DNA from: Planctomycetaceae bacterium
GTDB taxonomy: Bacteria; Planctomycetota; Planctomycetia; Pirellulales; Pirellulaceae
DNA: 35,438 nucleotides
Direction: 5' to 3'
Assembly: GCA_024638965.1 (NCBI GenBank)
Contig: JAHEJI010000034.1
Coordinates: 1-35,438 of the forward strand
Positions 1 through 8,570 of this stretch are shown here, piece by piece. The position numbers were made by a program, and so were the translations under genes. A model generated the notes under the pieces. It searched no databases, had not been told where the DNA came from, and worked only from the letters and a program-made list of their open reading frames with translations. The first letter of the stretch is position 1; each line of letters starts with the position of its first letter.

Positions 1-1
1 C

Positions 2-982
2 GAAGAAGTTGAGAAAGCGCTCGATCATTCTGAAAAACCGGTGCGTCGTGCGGCTTTGGTTGCCCTGGGTGAGACGGTCTCTCTCAACAAACTGTCCGTT
101 CTTATTTCACAGGTTGTTGAGCCTCAGTACATCGAAGACAACAAGGTGGCTCGGCAAGCATTGAAAACGGCCTGCGTCCGTATGCCGGACCGTGAGGCAG
201 TCGCCGCAAGGCTGTCGACTGCTCTTAATCGCTCTCCGGATGCTGCCAAGACGGACTTGCTGGAAATCCTGAGCGATGTTGGTGGTAAAAAAGCTCTGCA
301 AACGCTTGCCGCCGCGGCAAAGAGCAACGATGCTCAACTTCAGGATACCAGTAGTCGCCTACTTGGCAAATGGAACGGCGTTGATGCCGCGCCCGTCCTC
401 CTGGATCTGGCAAAAACGGCTCCGGTTGAGAAGTACCGGGTCCGTGCGCTTCGCGGCTACATTGGTCTCGCGCGAAAGTTCGCGATGCCGGATAAACATC
501 GAGCCGAAATGTGCCGCAACGCATTGAATGCAACCCGTCGTCCAACCGAGCACCAGCTGGTGCTGGACGTGCTGAAGCTCCATCCGAGTGCCGACGGCTT
601 GAAACTGGCGGTCGAAGCAATGGAATTGCCCGGGCTCCAGGCCGAGGCGACTCAAGCCGTGCTGGTTATCGCTCACAAGGTCGGAAAAGGCGTCGACGTC
701 AACAAATTGATGTCACAAGCAGGTTTCGAAAAGGTCAGCCTGGAGATCGTCAAAGCAGAATACGGGGCCGGGACTTATCAGAAGGATGTCACCGCGGTGC
801 TTCGCAAACAAGCGGGCGACTTGCCGGTGATCACGTTGGCGGCAGCCGCCTACAACGAAAGCTTCGGCGATCCCGCACCGGGTGTACCGAAGAAACTGAA
901 AATTCAATACCGGATGAACGGCAAGCTTGGCGAAGCGACCTTCACAGAGAATGCCCTCATCATTCTCCCTTCGCCGAAGTAG
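2..982 (+). CDS. HEAT-repeat protein, C-terminal part (5' end outside window)
   Basis: The reading frame is open from base 2 with no stop, so the gene begins upstream of the window; a GTG at 41 is only an internal codon. The visible 327 residues are mostly paired alpha-helices of the HEAT/armadillo type (for example KALQTLAAAAKSNDAQLQD and APVLLDLAKTAP), which usually act as a protein-protein scaffold. The last 40 residues are different: a short beta-rich module with LKIQYRMNGK and ENALIILP. From general familiarity, similar tails occur on large secreted planctomycete proteins with HEAT repeats, sometimes with a haem or glucose-dehydrogenase-like domain upstream. The N-terminal domain is not visible, so no enzymatic role can be given. 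No clear intrinsic terminator follows the stop codon. Confidence 0.75.
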   Translation, partial: EEVEKALDHSEKPVRRAALVALGETVSLNKLSVLISQVVEPQYIEDNKVARQALKTACVRMPDREAVAARLSTALNRSPDAAKTDLLEILSDVGGKKALQTLAAAAKSNDAQLQDTSSRLLGKWNGVDAAPVLLDLAKTAPVEKYRVRALRGYIGLARKFAMPDKHRAEMCRNALNATRRPTEHQLVLDVLKLHPSADGLKLAVEAMELPGLQAEATQAVLVIAHKVGKGVDVNKLMSQAGFEKVSLEIVKAEYGAGTYQKDVTAVLRKQAGDLPVITLAAAAYNESFGDPAPGVPKKLKIQYRMNGKLGEATFTENALIILPSPK

Positions 983-1279
983 CAAGCTCCGTTTTTTCCC
1001 ATTACCATATATGTTTTTGATCGAACCGCGCACCTGTCATCTGAGGGAGCTTTAGAGCGCGATTGGTTTAAGTTTGGCGTCTTTTCGTCGGTTTGGCCGG
1101 GCAATCAGAGCGCCACGACCGCTATACGTTCGTGCGACACGCACTAGCGACCGAAGAATCTCACGCAAAAACACGAGAGATCCTTCATTTCGCTCCACTC
1201 AATTCAGGATGACACCGCGCATTTTCAAGCCCAAGACACAAACATTGAACGGTATTGCGTTCTCGTCTTTCTCCCATCC
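983..1279. other. Intergenic region, no gene seen
   Basis: About 300 bp between the HEAT gene and the sulfatase. A six-T run at about 992 follows the stop, but the hairpin before it (CTTCG/CGAAG) is weak and too far away for a confident terminator. At 1178-1213 there is a short imperfect inverted repeat (ATCCT ... AGGAT) of the kind seen in dispersed REP-like sequences. I see no coding signal, tRNA or clear promoter. Confidence 0.4.
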
Positions 1280-2869
1280 ATGCCCCGAAGGCGTTTCTTC
1301 ATGATCTTTAGAATTACTTTTTTTGTTTTGATCGCCATCACCCAGGCCCACTTCGTCTTCGGGGAACAAACCCGGCCAAATATCGTGATCATTTATGCGG
1401 ATGATCTCGGTTACGGCGACGTCCAATGCTACAATCCGGATCGGGGTAAGATACCTACGCCGCACATCGACCGGCTTGCCGTGGAGGGCATGCGTTTTAC
1501 AGACGGACATTCCTCCTCTGGCGTCTGTAGTCCCTCGCGCTACACCCTGCTGACCGGCCGCTACCACTGGCGTTCGCGTTTGCAAAGCGGCATTGTGAAT
1601 TTGTGGGGAGCGCCGTTGATCGATACGGAACGGTTAACCATCGGCGGTCTGGCTAGACAAAATGGCTATCGCACTGCGTGCATCGGCAAATGGCATCTCG
1701 GTTGGAACTGGCCGATTCCCCGGGAGAAAAAGAAGTTATTTCGATCCACTGGCTATGGTGGCAAGAAGGAACTTACCGCCACCGACGAACACCGGGCCGC
1801 TTGGCACGAGGTGTTTTCGCAACCGATTCCGGGCGGACCCACCGAAGTCGGTTTCGATGAGTACTTTGGAACCGATGTGCCCAACTGGCCGCCTTATTGT
1901 TTCATTGAAAACGATCACACTGTCGATATCCCGAGCGAATACGCCGCAGCGGAATTGTTCAAAAAGAATCAGGCCAGTCAGCAGGGTCCGGCCTTGAAAG
2001 GATGGACGCTTGAGCCGATCCTGCCCGCGCTGGGCGATCGCGCCGCAGCCTTCATCGAGCGCGAATCGAAAACCCCGGAACCCTTTCTGCTATACCTGTC
2101 GCTCACCTCGCCGCATACTCCGCTGGCGGTAAACGAAGCCTGGAAAGGCAAGAGCGGGCTCAACCTTTACGCCGACCTCGTGATGGAAACCGACGATGTC
2201 GTCGGGCAGGTGCTCGGAGCGTTGGAGAAAAGCGGAGCTGCTAAGAAGACGCTGGTGCTCTTCACCAGCGACAACGGCTGCGCTCCCTATATCGGTGCGG
2301 GTGAGCTGGAAAAAAAGGGTCATTATCCCAGTGGCCCGCTCCGGGGGTATAAAGCCGACGCTTGGGAAGGCGGTCATCGCGTGCCCTTTATGGTTCGCTG
2401 GCCGGGTGTGACGAAACCCGGCAGTGTGTGCGATCAGTTAGTGCATCAGGCCGATGTCCTGGCAACGCTCGCCGACATCTTCGGTACGAAGTTCGCGGAA
2501 GACGCTGGCGAAGACAGTTTCAGCCTATTACCGCTTGTAAAGGGCGATGACAAACCGGTACGTGAAAACGCGGTGAGTTGTTCCGTGCGAGGCGTACCCG
2601 GTCTACGGCTCGGAAACTTGAAATACATTGCAGCGCCCGGTTCCGGCGGTTGGGGCTCCGGCGGCGATCAAAGCCAGCCCGTCCAACTGTACAATCTGGC
2701 TGAAGACGTACAGGAAGCAAAGAACCTCGCCGCCGAGCTTCCCGAACGGGTTGCTCAGATGAAGGTGCTGCTTGAAAAGCTGATAACCGACGGGCGAAGC
2801 ACGCCGGGAGCGCCACAGCAAAACGATGTCAAGGTGATCCGTTATCCTAAACCGCCAGAATCAAAATGA
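1280..2869 (+). CDS. Secreted arylsulfatase-family enzyme
   Basis: Formylglycine-dependent sulfatase, 529 residues, expected to remove sulfate esters from sulfated glycans outside the cytoplasm. A hydrophobic stretch (about residues 9-28) is a signal peptide. The first sulfatase signature is CSPSR at 83-87; C83 is the residue oxidised to formylglycine by a maturase not seen here. Metal ligands are D41-D42 near the N-terminus and D331-N332 in LFTSDNG. The second signature is IGKWHLGW at 135-142 (K137, H139). The C-terminus has the usual small sub-domain (VQLYNLAEDVQEAKNL). The ATG at 1280 has no Shine-Dalgarno; an in-frame ATG at 1301 has GAAGG nine bases upstream and leaves the signal peptide intact, so it may be the true start. 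The gene stands alone, without a GH or PUL partner nearby. Confidence 0.95.
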   Translation: MPRRRFFMIFRITFFVLIAITQAHFVFGEQTRPNIVIIYADDLGYGDVQCYNPDRGKIPTPHIDRLAVEGMRFTDGHSSSGVCSPSRYTLLTGRYHWRSRLQSGIVNLWGAPLIDTERLTIGGLARQNGYRTACIGKWHLGWNWPIPREKKKLFRSTGYGGKKELTATDEHRAAWHEVFSQPIPGGPTEVGFDEYFGTDVPNWPPYCFIENDHTVDIPSEYAAAELFKKNQASQQGPALKGWTLEPILPALGDRAAAFIERESKTPEPFLLYLSLTSPHTPLAVNEAWKGKSGLNLYADLVMETDDVVGQVLGALEKSGAAKKTLVLFTSDNGCAPYIGAGELEKKGHYPSGPLRGYKADAWEGGHRVPFMVRWPGVTKPGSVCDQLVHQADVLATLADIFGTKFAEDAGEDSFSLLPLVKGDDKPVRENAVSCSVRGVPGLRLGNLKYIAAPGSGGWGSGGDQSQPVQLYNLAEDVQEAKNLAAELPERVAQMKVLLEKLITDGRSTPGAPQQNDVKVIRYPKPPESK

Positions 2870-3057
2870 TCTGTTGCTTCAGTAGAGATAACCGCGAAAG
2901 ACGCGAAAGAAAAAATAGCTAAGCACAAGACACTTGCCTGTCGCATGAATTAGGACTTCAGAACATCCCATTTGCGAACAGATGAATTGCCGTTGCGTAA
3001 TTGTCGGGTTTGAGTAATGTGGAATAGTCTTCGAGATCAACAAATAGAGGCGATTGC

Positions 3058-4830
<1,773 letters not shown>

Positions 4831-4868
4831 ACTTACTTGCAAATCGAAACGAGTTCGTGCAGGAGACT

Positions 4869-5192
4869 CTAATTCGATTCGCCACCCTCGGGCCCGTAAA
4901 AGAAGACCCAGGTTGCGAAATCGTCGGTGAAGTTAACGAAACGGTGTTCGGCGCCCGCAGGCACGAACAGAACTTCACCCGTTTCGAATGCATGTCGTTG
5001 GTCGCCGTTGACAAATTCACCGAAGCCCGATGCAATCACGTAAACTTCGTCACGCGTGTGCGGAGTCTGGTGATCGACTTTTTCTGGTTTGTAGTATTCG
5101 ATTTCCAGGGAACCGTGCGAGAACAACAGTTTGAAAGTCTCGGGGACTTCCTGCAGTTGCTGGGCGGCGTTGGAAACCGTGAGACGATCCAT
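4869..5192 (-). CDS. Small single-domain cupin
   Basis: A 107-residue cupin_2-type beta-barrel. Cupin motif 1 is visible as HQTPHTRDEVYVIASGFGEF (about residues 41-60), with two histidines and a glutamate as metal ligands. Motif 2 follows as GEVLFVPAGAEHRFVNF (about 72-88) with the fourth ligand histidine. The start is well supported by GGAGA at 5197-5201 upstream of the ATG. No signal peptide is present, so it is cytoplasmic. Small cupins of this kind bind metals or small sugars and acids, and the sequence does not reveal the substrate. It lies 45 bp upstream of msrB on the same strand in transcription order (msrB promoter side, then cupin), but whether they share a transcript is unknown. 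Confidence 0.85.
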   Translation of the reverse strand: MDRLTVSNAAQQLQEVPETFKLLFSHGSLEIEYYKPEKVDHQTPHTRDEVYVIASGFGEFVNGDQRHAFETGEVLFVPAGAEHRFVNFTDDFATWVFFYGPEGGESN

Positions 5193-5237
5193 TCTTTCTC
5201 CAGATGTTAGTTTGAAAGAGGAGAAGCTGGGCGATGT

Positions 5238-6047
5238 CTATTTCTTGCCGCTACCCTGCCCTGCGGGTTTTGCACCTTGAGCAGACGCTGGATTCGTTGG
5301 CTTCGAGGGATTGGGAATAAACTGCCCGTTGGCCTTCGAATCCGATCCCATTTTGGCGGCCGAACCTGGAGTCGGCTTCCCCGTCGTTGGCTGTCGAGTT
5401 TGCCCTGGTTTCATGTTGGCGATTTTGCCTTGCGGCTCAAACTTGAGCGCAGCCGAGTTCATACAGTAACGAAGACCAGTGGGAACCGGACCGTCTTTAA
5501 ACACGTGTCCCAAATGGGCATTGCAACGAACACATTGGACTTCGGTTCGCACCATGCCCGCGTCGTAATCCGGGACATGCGCGACGTGTTTGTAATCGAT
5601 GGGTTGATAATAGCTTGGCCACCCCGTTCCCGACTTGTACTTGGATTCAGAAGAAAACAGTGGCAAGTCACAGCAAATGCATTTGTAGATGCCAGGTTGC
5701 TTGTAATCCCAATACCGGCCGGTGAATGCTCGTTCTGTTCCTTTCTGACGAGTTACGTAATGCTGAATGGAAGTCAACTGGGCACGCCATTCTTGATCGG
5801 ATTTGGTCAATTTTTCGATAGGTCCTCTTACTGCGGCTTGGGTTGGGCTCTGCTGGGCCTTCGGAATCGGAGTTGGCTGCTGTGATTTCGGATTCGCAAT
5901 CGATGGTTGTTGAGTCGCCGGCGGAGCGGTATCCTGCTCAACATCTCTCGCAGAACCCTTCAATGAAGTGGCCAAAATCAAACCGGCAACCGCAAACAAG
6001 AGAGGAAAAAAGAATGATTTTGCATGATTAGAAAACGTCGTTATCAC
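5238..6047 (-). CDS. msrB: Exported peptide-methionine (R)-S-oxide reductase
   Basis: MsrB reduces the R form of methionine sulfoxide in proteins. The catalytic domain spans about residues 80-205 of 269. The catalytic cysteine is C195 in [11 protein letters not shown]. The structural zinc site is C123/C126 (YKCICC) and C172/C175 (CVRC). TGWPSY and GHVFKDGP are standard family motifs. A hydrophobic segment at 10-30 is a signal peptide or membrane anchor, followed by a Pro/Gln-rich linker to about residue 75. A low-complexity Pro/Lys/Ser tail follows the domain (about 208-269). The protein is therefore expected to repair oxidised proteins in the cell envelope. The start is GTG at 6047 with GGGG upstream. 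Neighbouring redox proteins (the redoxin fusion) may fit the same theme, but that is inference. Confidence 0.95.
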   Translation of the reverse strand: MITTFSNHAKSFFFPLLFAVAGLILATSLKGSARDVEQDTAPPATQQPSIANPKSQQPTPIPKAQQSPTQAAVRGPIEKLTKSDQEWRAQLTSIQHYVTRQKGTERAFTGRYWDYKQPGIYKCICCDLPLFSSESKYKSGTGWPSYYQPIDYKHVAHVPDYDAGMVRTEVQCVRCNAHLGHVFKDGPVPTGLRYCMNSAALKFEPQGKIANMKPGQTRQPTTGKPTPGSAAKMGSDSKANGQFIPNPSKPTNPASAQGAKPAGQGSGKK

Positions 6048-6218
6048 TGTTTTTCCCCACTGACTAATTTTAATCCGACAGCATCCTCAGCGTTGAATGC
6101 TGGCCGCCGCGGCCGGCCCGATTTCGAACAGAAACCGTGATCAACAAAACTGAAAGCAATGAACTGAATTTAGCAAATTCGCAACTAATCGCTACGGGTA
6201 AATCCAACTATCCGATGT

Positions 6219-7040
6219 TTGGCAAAATCGATCGTGAATAGACTCACCGACAATGACTCGAATTCGTCGACCGAACCGTCTGGGCAAGCAGGCGAACCCA
6301 GGCCGCCAAGTCTGGCTGGTAAAGTCAAACGGCGGCGAATTTTGGTTTTAGTCGCTTCTCTGATTCTGTTCGTCGCAGTTTTCGTTCTGATCAAGCAGCA
6401 TTTTGATCTCAATCAACTGGTTGAGCAAGAAACGGCTTTGAAGGATTATTATCGGGAGCACCCGAATCTGGTGCTACTGATTGCCTTTTTATTATACGTG
6501 CTGATTACCGCGTTAACGATTCCAGTCGCGACTGTGTTGTCTTTGTTGTACGCCTGGTTCTTCGGTTTTTTTTACGCCCTGATTTTGATCAGCTTTGCGT
6601 CGACCGCAGGCGCCACCATTGCTTTCCTGATCAGCCGATACGTATTACGTGATTTTGTGCAATCCAGATTCGGCGGTCGGCTGGCCATTATAAATTCCGC
6701 GCTTGATAAAGAGGGCGCTTACTACCTGTTTACGCTGCGACTGGTACCCGTGATCCCGTTCTCGGTGATCAATTCGGTCATGGGTTTGACGAAAATGAAG
6801 ACGATTACCTTTTGGTGGATCAGTCAGGCGGGAATGTTGGCCGGAACAGCTGTGTACGTCTACGCCGGTTCAAGAATTCCAAATCTGGAAACGCTTCAGG
6901 AAAAAGGAATTGAAGCGGTTTATTCCCCTTGGCAACTGACTCAGATCACCATCGCTTTTGCGTTGATAGGGATCTTGCCTTTTGCGATCAAACGGATTGT
7001 TGAGTACCTTCGTTCGTTCAATTCCGACTCGAAAGATTAG
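6219..7040 (+). CDS. TVP38/TMEM64 (DedA-like VTT domain) membrane protein
   Basis: A 273-residue integral membrane protein. A charged cytoplasmic N-terminus (about 1-40) is followed by a first membrane helix (about 43-60). The SNARE-associated/VTT core spans about 75-260, with the re-entrant-loop signature around STAGATIAFLISRY (about 128-141) and the conserved RLVPVIPFSVINSVMGLT (about 173-190). Proteins of this family act as lipid scramblases or as transporters linked to undecaprenyl phosphate recycling; which applies here is not shown. The start is a TTG at 6219 with no good Shine-Dalgarno; a GTG at 6234 is an alternative. Its stop codon (7038-7040) overlaps the stop codon of the opposite-strand crotonase gene, so the two are convergent with no room for a separate terminator. 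Confidence 0.9.
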   Translation: MAKSIVNRLTDNDSNSSTEPSGQAGEPRPPSLAGKVKRRRILVLVASLILFVAVFVLIKQHFDLNQLVEQETALKDYYREHPNLVLLIAFLLYVLITALTIPVATVLSLLYAWFFGFFYALILISFASTAGATIAFLISRYVLRDFVQSRFGGRLAIINSALDKEGAYYLFTLRLVPVIPFSVINSVMGLTKMKTITFWWISQAGMLAGTAVYVYAGSRIPNLETLQEKGIEAVYSPWQLTQITIAFALIGILPFAIKRIVEYLRSFNSDSKD

Positions 7041-7783
7041 AGTCGCTTAGCCACGTATGTACGAATCGCGTTGCGAATTTCGTCGGATCGCCAAAGTTCA
7101 AAAACTCGACTCTGAAATTCTGCTTCACCTTTCGCAATTCGGTCGATGGCGGGCTTTCGCAATTGTTTTTTTGAAATGCCAAACACCACCGACGGAATAT
7201 CGGCCAGTTGACTCGCTCGATCGAGTGCCACTTGTTGCTGTTCGTCGCGTTCGACCAATTCATCCGCAAGACCGTTTGCCAGACTCTCCTCGCCTGAAAA
7301 CGTCGAACCGATGTTTACCATCTTTTGAAAGGCTGGCGGTGCCGAAACCATCCGCATGATTTCGATCGCAACTGTCGGTAACGGGACGCCGACACGCAAT
7401 TCCGGAATCCCAATTTTTGCTTGGGGAGCCAACAATCGGTAGTCACAAGCGGATGCGATAATACAGCCGCCTGCCACCGCGTGCCCGTTGATCGCAGCAA
7501 TCAAGGGCTTTGAAAAACAAAACGCAGCTTTAAAAACGTCGATCAAAGCCCGCAGAAACTGATCCAGATAGGGAATTTCTTCTCTGATGACCCGTTTCAG
7601 GTCGACGCCCGCCGAAAAAACTTGACCGCTCCCTGTCAAAATTACGCCCCGACAAGAATCATCTTCCGCCAGTTCTTCAAGATTCGATTTCAGCTCATGG
7701 CAAAATTCGAGGTCCAGCGCATTAACTTTTCCATAAGACATGGTGATTGTCATGATTTGATTCGTCTTCGTGAACACAAACAT
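7037..7783 (-). CDS. Enoyl-CoA hydratase/isomerase (crotonase) family protein
   Basis: A 248-residue crotonase fold, cytoplasmic, acting on a CoA thioester. The two oxyanion-hole segments are visible: FSAGVDL (56-62) and AVAGGCI (102-108). One catalytic glutamate of the hydratases is retained in IPEL (E128). The position of the second hydratase glutamate (in the helix containing FQKMVNIG) appears to carry lysine or glutamine, so this may be an isomerase or another crotonase activity rather than a classical hydratase. This is my alignment by eye. The N-terminus lacks the usual extra strand before NALDLEF, so the first 15 residues are slightly short. There are no fatty-acid oxidation neighbours. 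The gene is convergent with the TVP38 gene, and its 5' side faces the long sigma-54 region. Confidence 0.88.
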   Translation of the reverse strand: MFVFTKTNQIMTITMSYGKVNALDLEFCHELKSNLEELAEDDSCRGVILTGSGQVFSAGVDLKRVIREEIPYLDQFLRALIDVFKAAFCFSKPLIAAINGHAVAGGCIIASACDYRLLAPQAKIGIPELRVGVPLPTVAIEIMRMVSAPPAFQKMVNIGSTFSGEESLANGLADELVERDEQQQVALDRASQLADIPSVVFGISKKQLRKPAIDRIAKGEAEFQSRVFELWRSDEIRNAIRTYVAKRL

Positions 7784-7789
7784 TGGCGA

Positions 7790-7834
7790 CTCGAATTTGA
7801 TCTCTTTATTAAATTAGCTTCTCATTTCGAGACA
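7790..7834 (+). promoter_or_regulatory. Candidate upstream activator site of sigma-54 promoter 1
   Basis: CTCGAATTTGAT (7790-7801) and TTCTCATTTCGAGACA (7819-7834) recur almost unchanged upstream of the second sigma-54 promoter at 8208-8220 and 8225-8240. The core TCTC-N5-GAGA is a short inverted repeat, as expected for a dimeric enhancer-binding protein. Its end lies 96 bp before the -24 GG. The regulator is unknown. Confidence 0.55.
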
Positions 7835-7927
7835 AAAATTAGCTGCAAAACTGACTTGGAGTTCGATTTCGCTTATGAACTTCCTAAAACAACCGAATAT
7901 TGACCACGAACAAATGTTTAATCGCAA

Positions 7928-7945
7928 TTGGCACGGGTGTTGCAT
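7928..7945 (+). promoter_or_regulatory. Sigma-54 (-24/-12) promoter 1
   Basis: TTGGCACGGGTGTTGCAT matches the RpoN consensus TGGCACR-N4-TTGCW at every defined position, with GG at 7930-7931 and GC at 7942-7943 (exactly ten bases between). The predicted start of transcription is about 7955. No coding sequence begins downstream before the terminator at 8030-8072, so the product would be a short RNA. Confidence 0.8.
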
Positions 7946-7954
7946 TCTTAACCC

Positions 7955-8072
7955 GCTGAACGGGATTCCTTCCAGTTTCTTGCCTCGTTGAGCCGGCATT
8001 AACGTCGGTCCGTTCTCTGCCATTATTCCAACGTGATTGTGAGCCATTCATCGTTTGCAATCACGTTTTTTT
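7955..8072 (+). ncRNA. Predicted sigma-54-dependent small RNA 1 (about 118 nt)
   Basis: This is bounded by the sigma-54 promoter and by an intrinsic terminator. The inferred 5' end lies in a small hairpin, CCCG-CTGAA-CGGG (7952-7964), followed by a pyrimidine-rich stretch TTCCTTCC (7966-7973) that could pair with purine-rich ribosome-binding sites. A second hairpin spans 7992-8009 (stem GCCGGC / GTCGGT with G-U pairs, loop ATTAAC). The terminator stem is at 8030-8067. There is no start codon with a ribosome site and a sensible reading frame. I do not recognise the RNA family. Ends are predictions from promoter geometry. Confidence 0.6.
8030..8072 (+). terminator. Intrinsic terminator of small RNA 1
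   Basis: A perfect 10-bp stem, AACGTGATTG (8030-8039) with CAATCACGTT (8058-8067), and an 18-nt loop. T7 runs from 8066 to 8072, overlapping the end of the stem. This is a strong rho-independent terminator for + strand transcription. Confidence 0.85.
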
Positions 8073-8207
8073 GTGCGCACTCTGGACTTCGGACAAAAAT
8101 TTATCGTCTATTAGTTCATTGACATATCATTTGGGCAACAGGCAAGTTCACGATCCAGGCTAACCCAAACACGAATTTGAAAAAGCCTTCCCCAGCAGTT
8201 GAGTCAT

Positions 8208-8240
8208 CTCGAAATTTGATTCGGTTCTCATATCGAGACA
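8208..8240 (+). promoter_or_regulatory. Candidate upstream activator site of sigma-54 promoter 2
   Basis: CTCGAAATTTGAT (8208-8220) and TTCTCATATCGAGACA (8225-8240) are the second copies of the element at 7790-7834, with one mismatch in the 16-bp part. The end of the element is 75 bp before the -24 GG, compared with 96 bp in unit 1; the 21-bp difference is two helical turns. A partial extra copy, ACGAATTTGA, is at 8171-8180. Confidence 0.55.
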
Positions 8241-8313
8241 TTCGAGGAAGAGCCGAGGATAGAAGGCTCATTAAAGCCCATGCTTTTTGAGGAATGTATC
8301 TTTTATTTTGCAA

Positions 8314-8330
8314 TGGCACAACGATTGCTT
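8314..8330 (+). promoter_or_regulatory. Sigma-54 (-24/-12) promoter 2
   Basis: TGGCACAACGATTGCTT again matches TGGCACR-N4-TTGCW, with GG at 8315-8316 and GC at 8327-8328 and ten bases between. The predicted transcription start is about 8340. It is followed by a structured non-coding stretch and a terminator ending at 8460. Confidence 0.78.
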
Positions 8331-8339
8331 TACATTCCT

Positions 8340-8460
8340 TCGTGAGCGGGCGTTACGCCCGATAGTTCTCATCCCATCCGCCGTCTCACGGGTGCCCGCT
8401 CATCTCTCCTTAAATTCCAAACGCGGCTGTGCAACGTGCACCCCACCAGCCGCGTTTTTT
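8340..8460 (+). ncRNA. Predicted sigma-54-dependent small RNA 2 (about 121 nt)
   Basis: This is bounded by sigma-54 promoter 2 and an 11-bp terminator. Two mutually exclusive folds can be drawn at the 5' end. One is a local hairpin GGGCG-TTA-CGCCC (8348-8360). The other is a long-range 9-bp helix, TGAGCGGGC (8343-8351) with GCCCGCTCA (8394-8402), extended by CCCG (8358-8361) with CGGG (8389-8392). A single-stranded linker, CTCTCCTT (8404-8411), is complementary to Shine-Dalgarno sequences. Length and layout parallel RNA 1, but the primary sequences differ. I do not recognise a known family, and the 5' end is inferred. Confidence 0.6.
8419..8460 (+). terminator. Intrinsic terminator of small RNA 2
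   Basis: A perfect 11-bp stem, AAACGCGGCTG (8419-8429) with CAGCCGCGTTT (8447-8457). Six T residues span 8455-8460, the first three of them in the stem. An inner hairpin, GTGCA-ACG-TGCAC (8429-8441), is possible in the loop. It lies 110 bp before the rtcA start codon and would attenuate read-through into rtcA. Confidence 0.85.
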
Positions 8461-8570
8461 CATGCGCTGCTACAAACACAAACCAGGTTTTGGATTGGTG
8501 GTTGTGAACCTAAGCTGCCAATCGTTCTCTTACTACTTTACGCTTGTTTAATATTGCGCAAAGAACATAC

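Noticed and set aside
1178-1213. Inverted repeat ATCCT...AGGAT as an insertion-sequence end or terminator
   Set aside because: The arms are only five bases, with no T-tract and no transposase remnant; at most a degenerate dispersed palindrome.
6101-6120. GC-rich palindrome between msrB and the TVP38 gene as an operator
   Set aside because: Only GCCGCGGC is symmetric, and runs of GGCC are common by chance at this composition.
7814-8047. 77-codon frame on the minus strand across small RNA 1
   Set aside because: No ribosome site, no recognisable protein character, and it crosses a perfect terminator stem and a sigma-54 promoter.
7955-8460. tRNA-like or Y-RNA-like module in the two small RNAs
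   Set aside because: I found no T-loop (GTTCGANTC) or acceptor/T-arm pairing, so the link to Y-like RNAs rests on gene context only.
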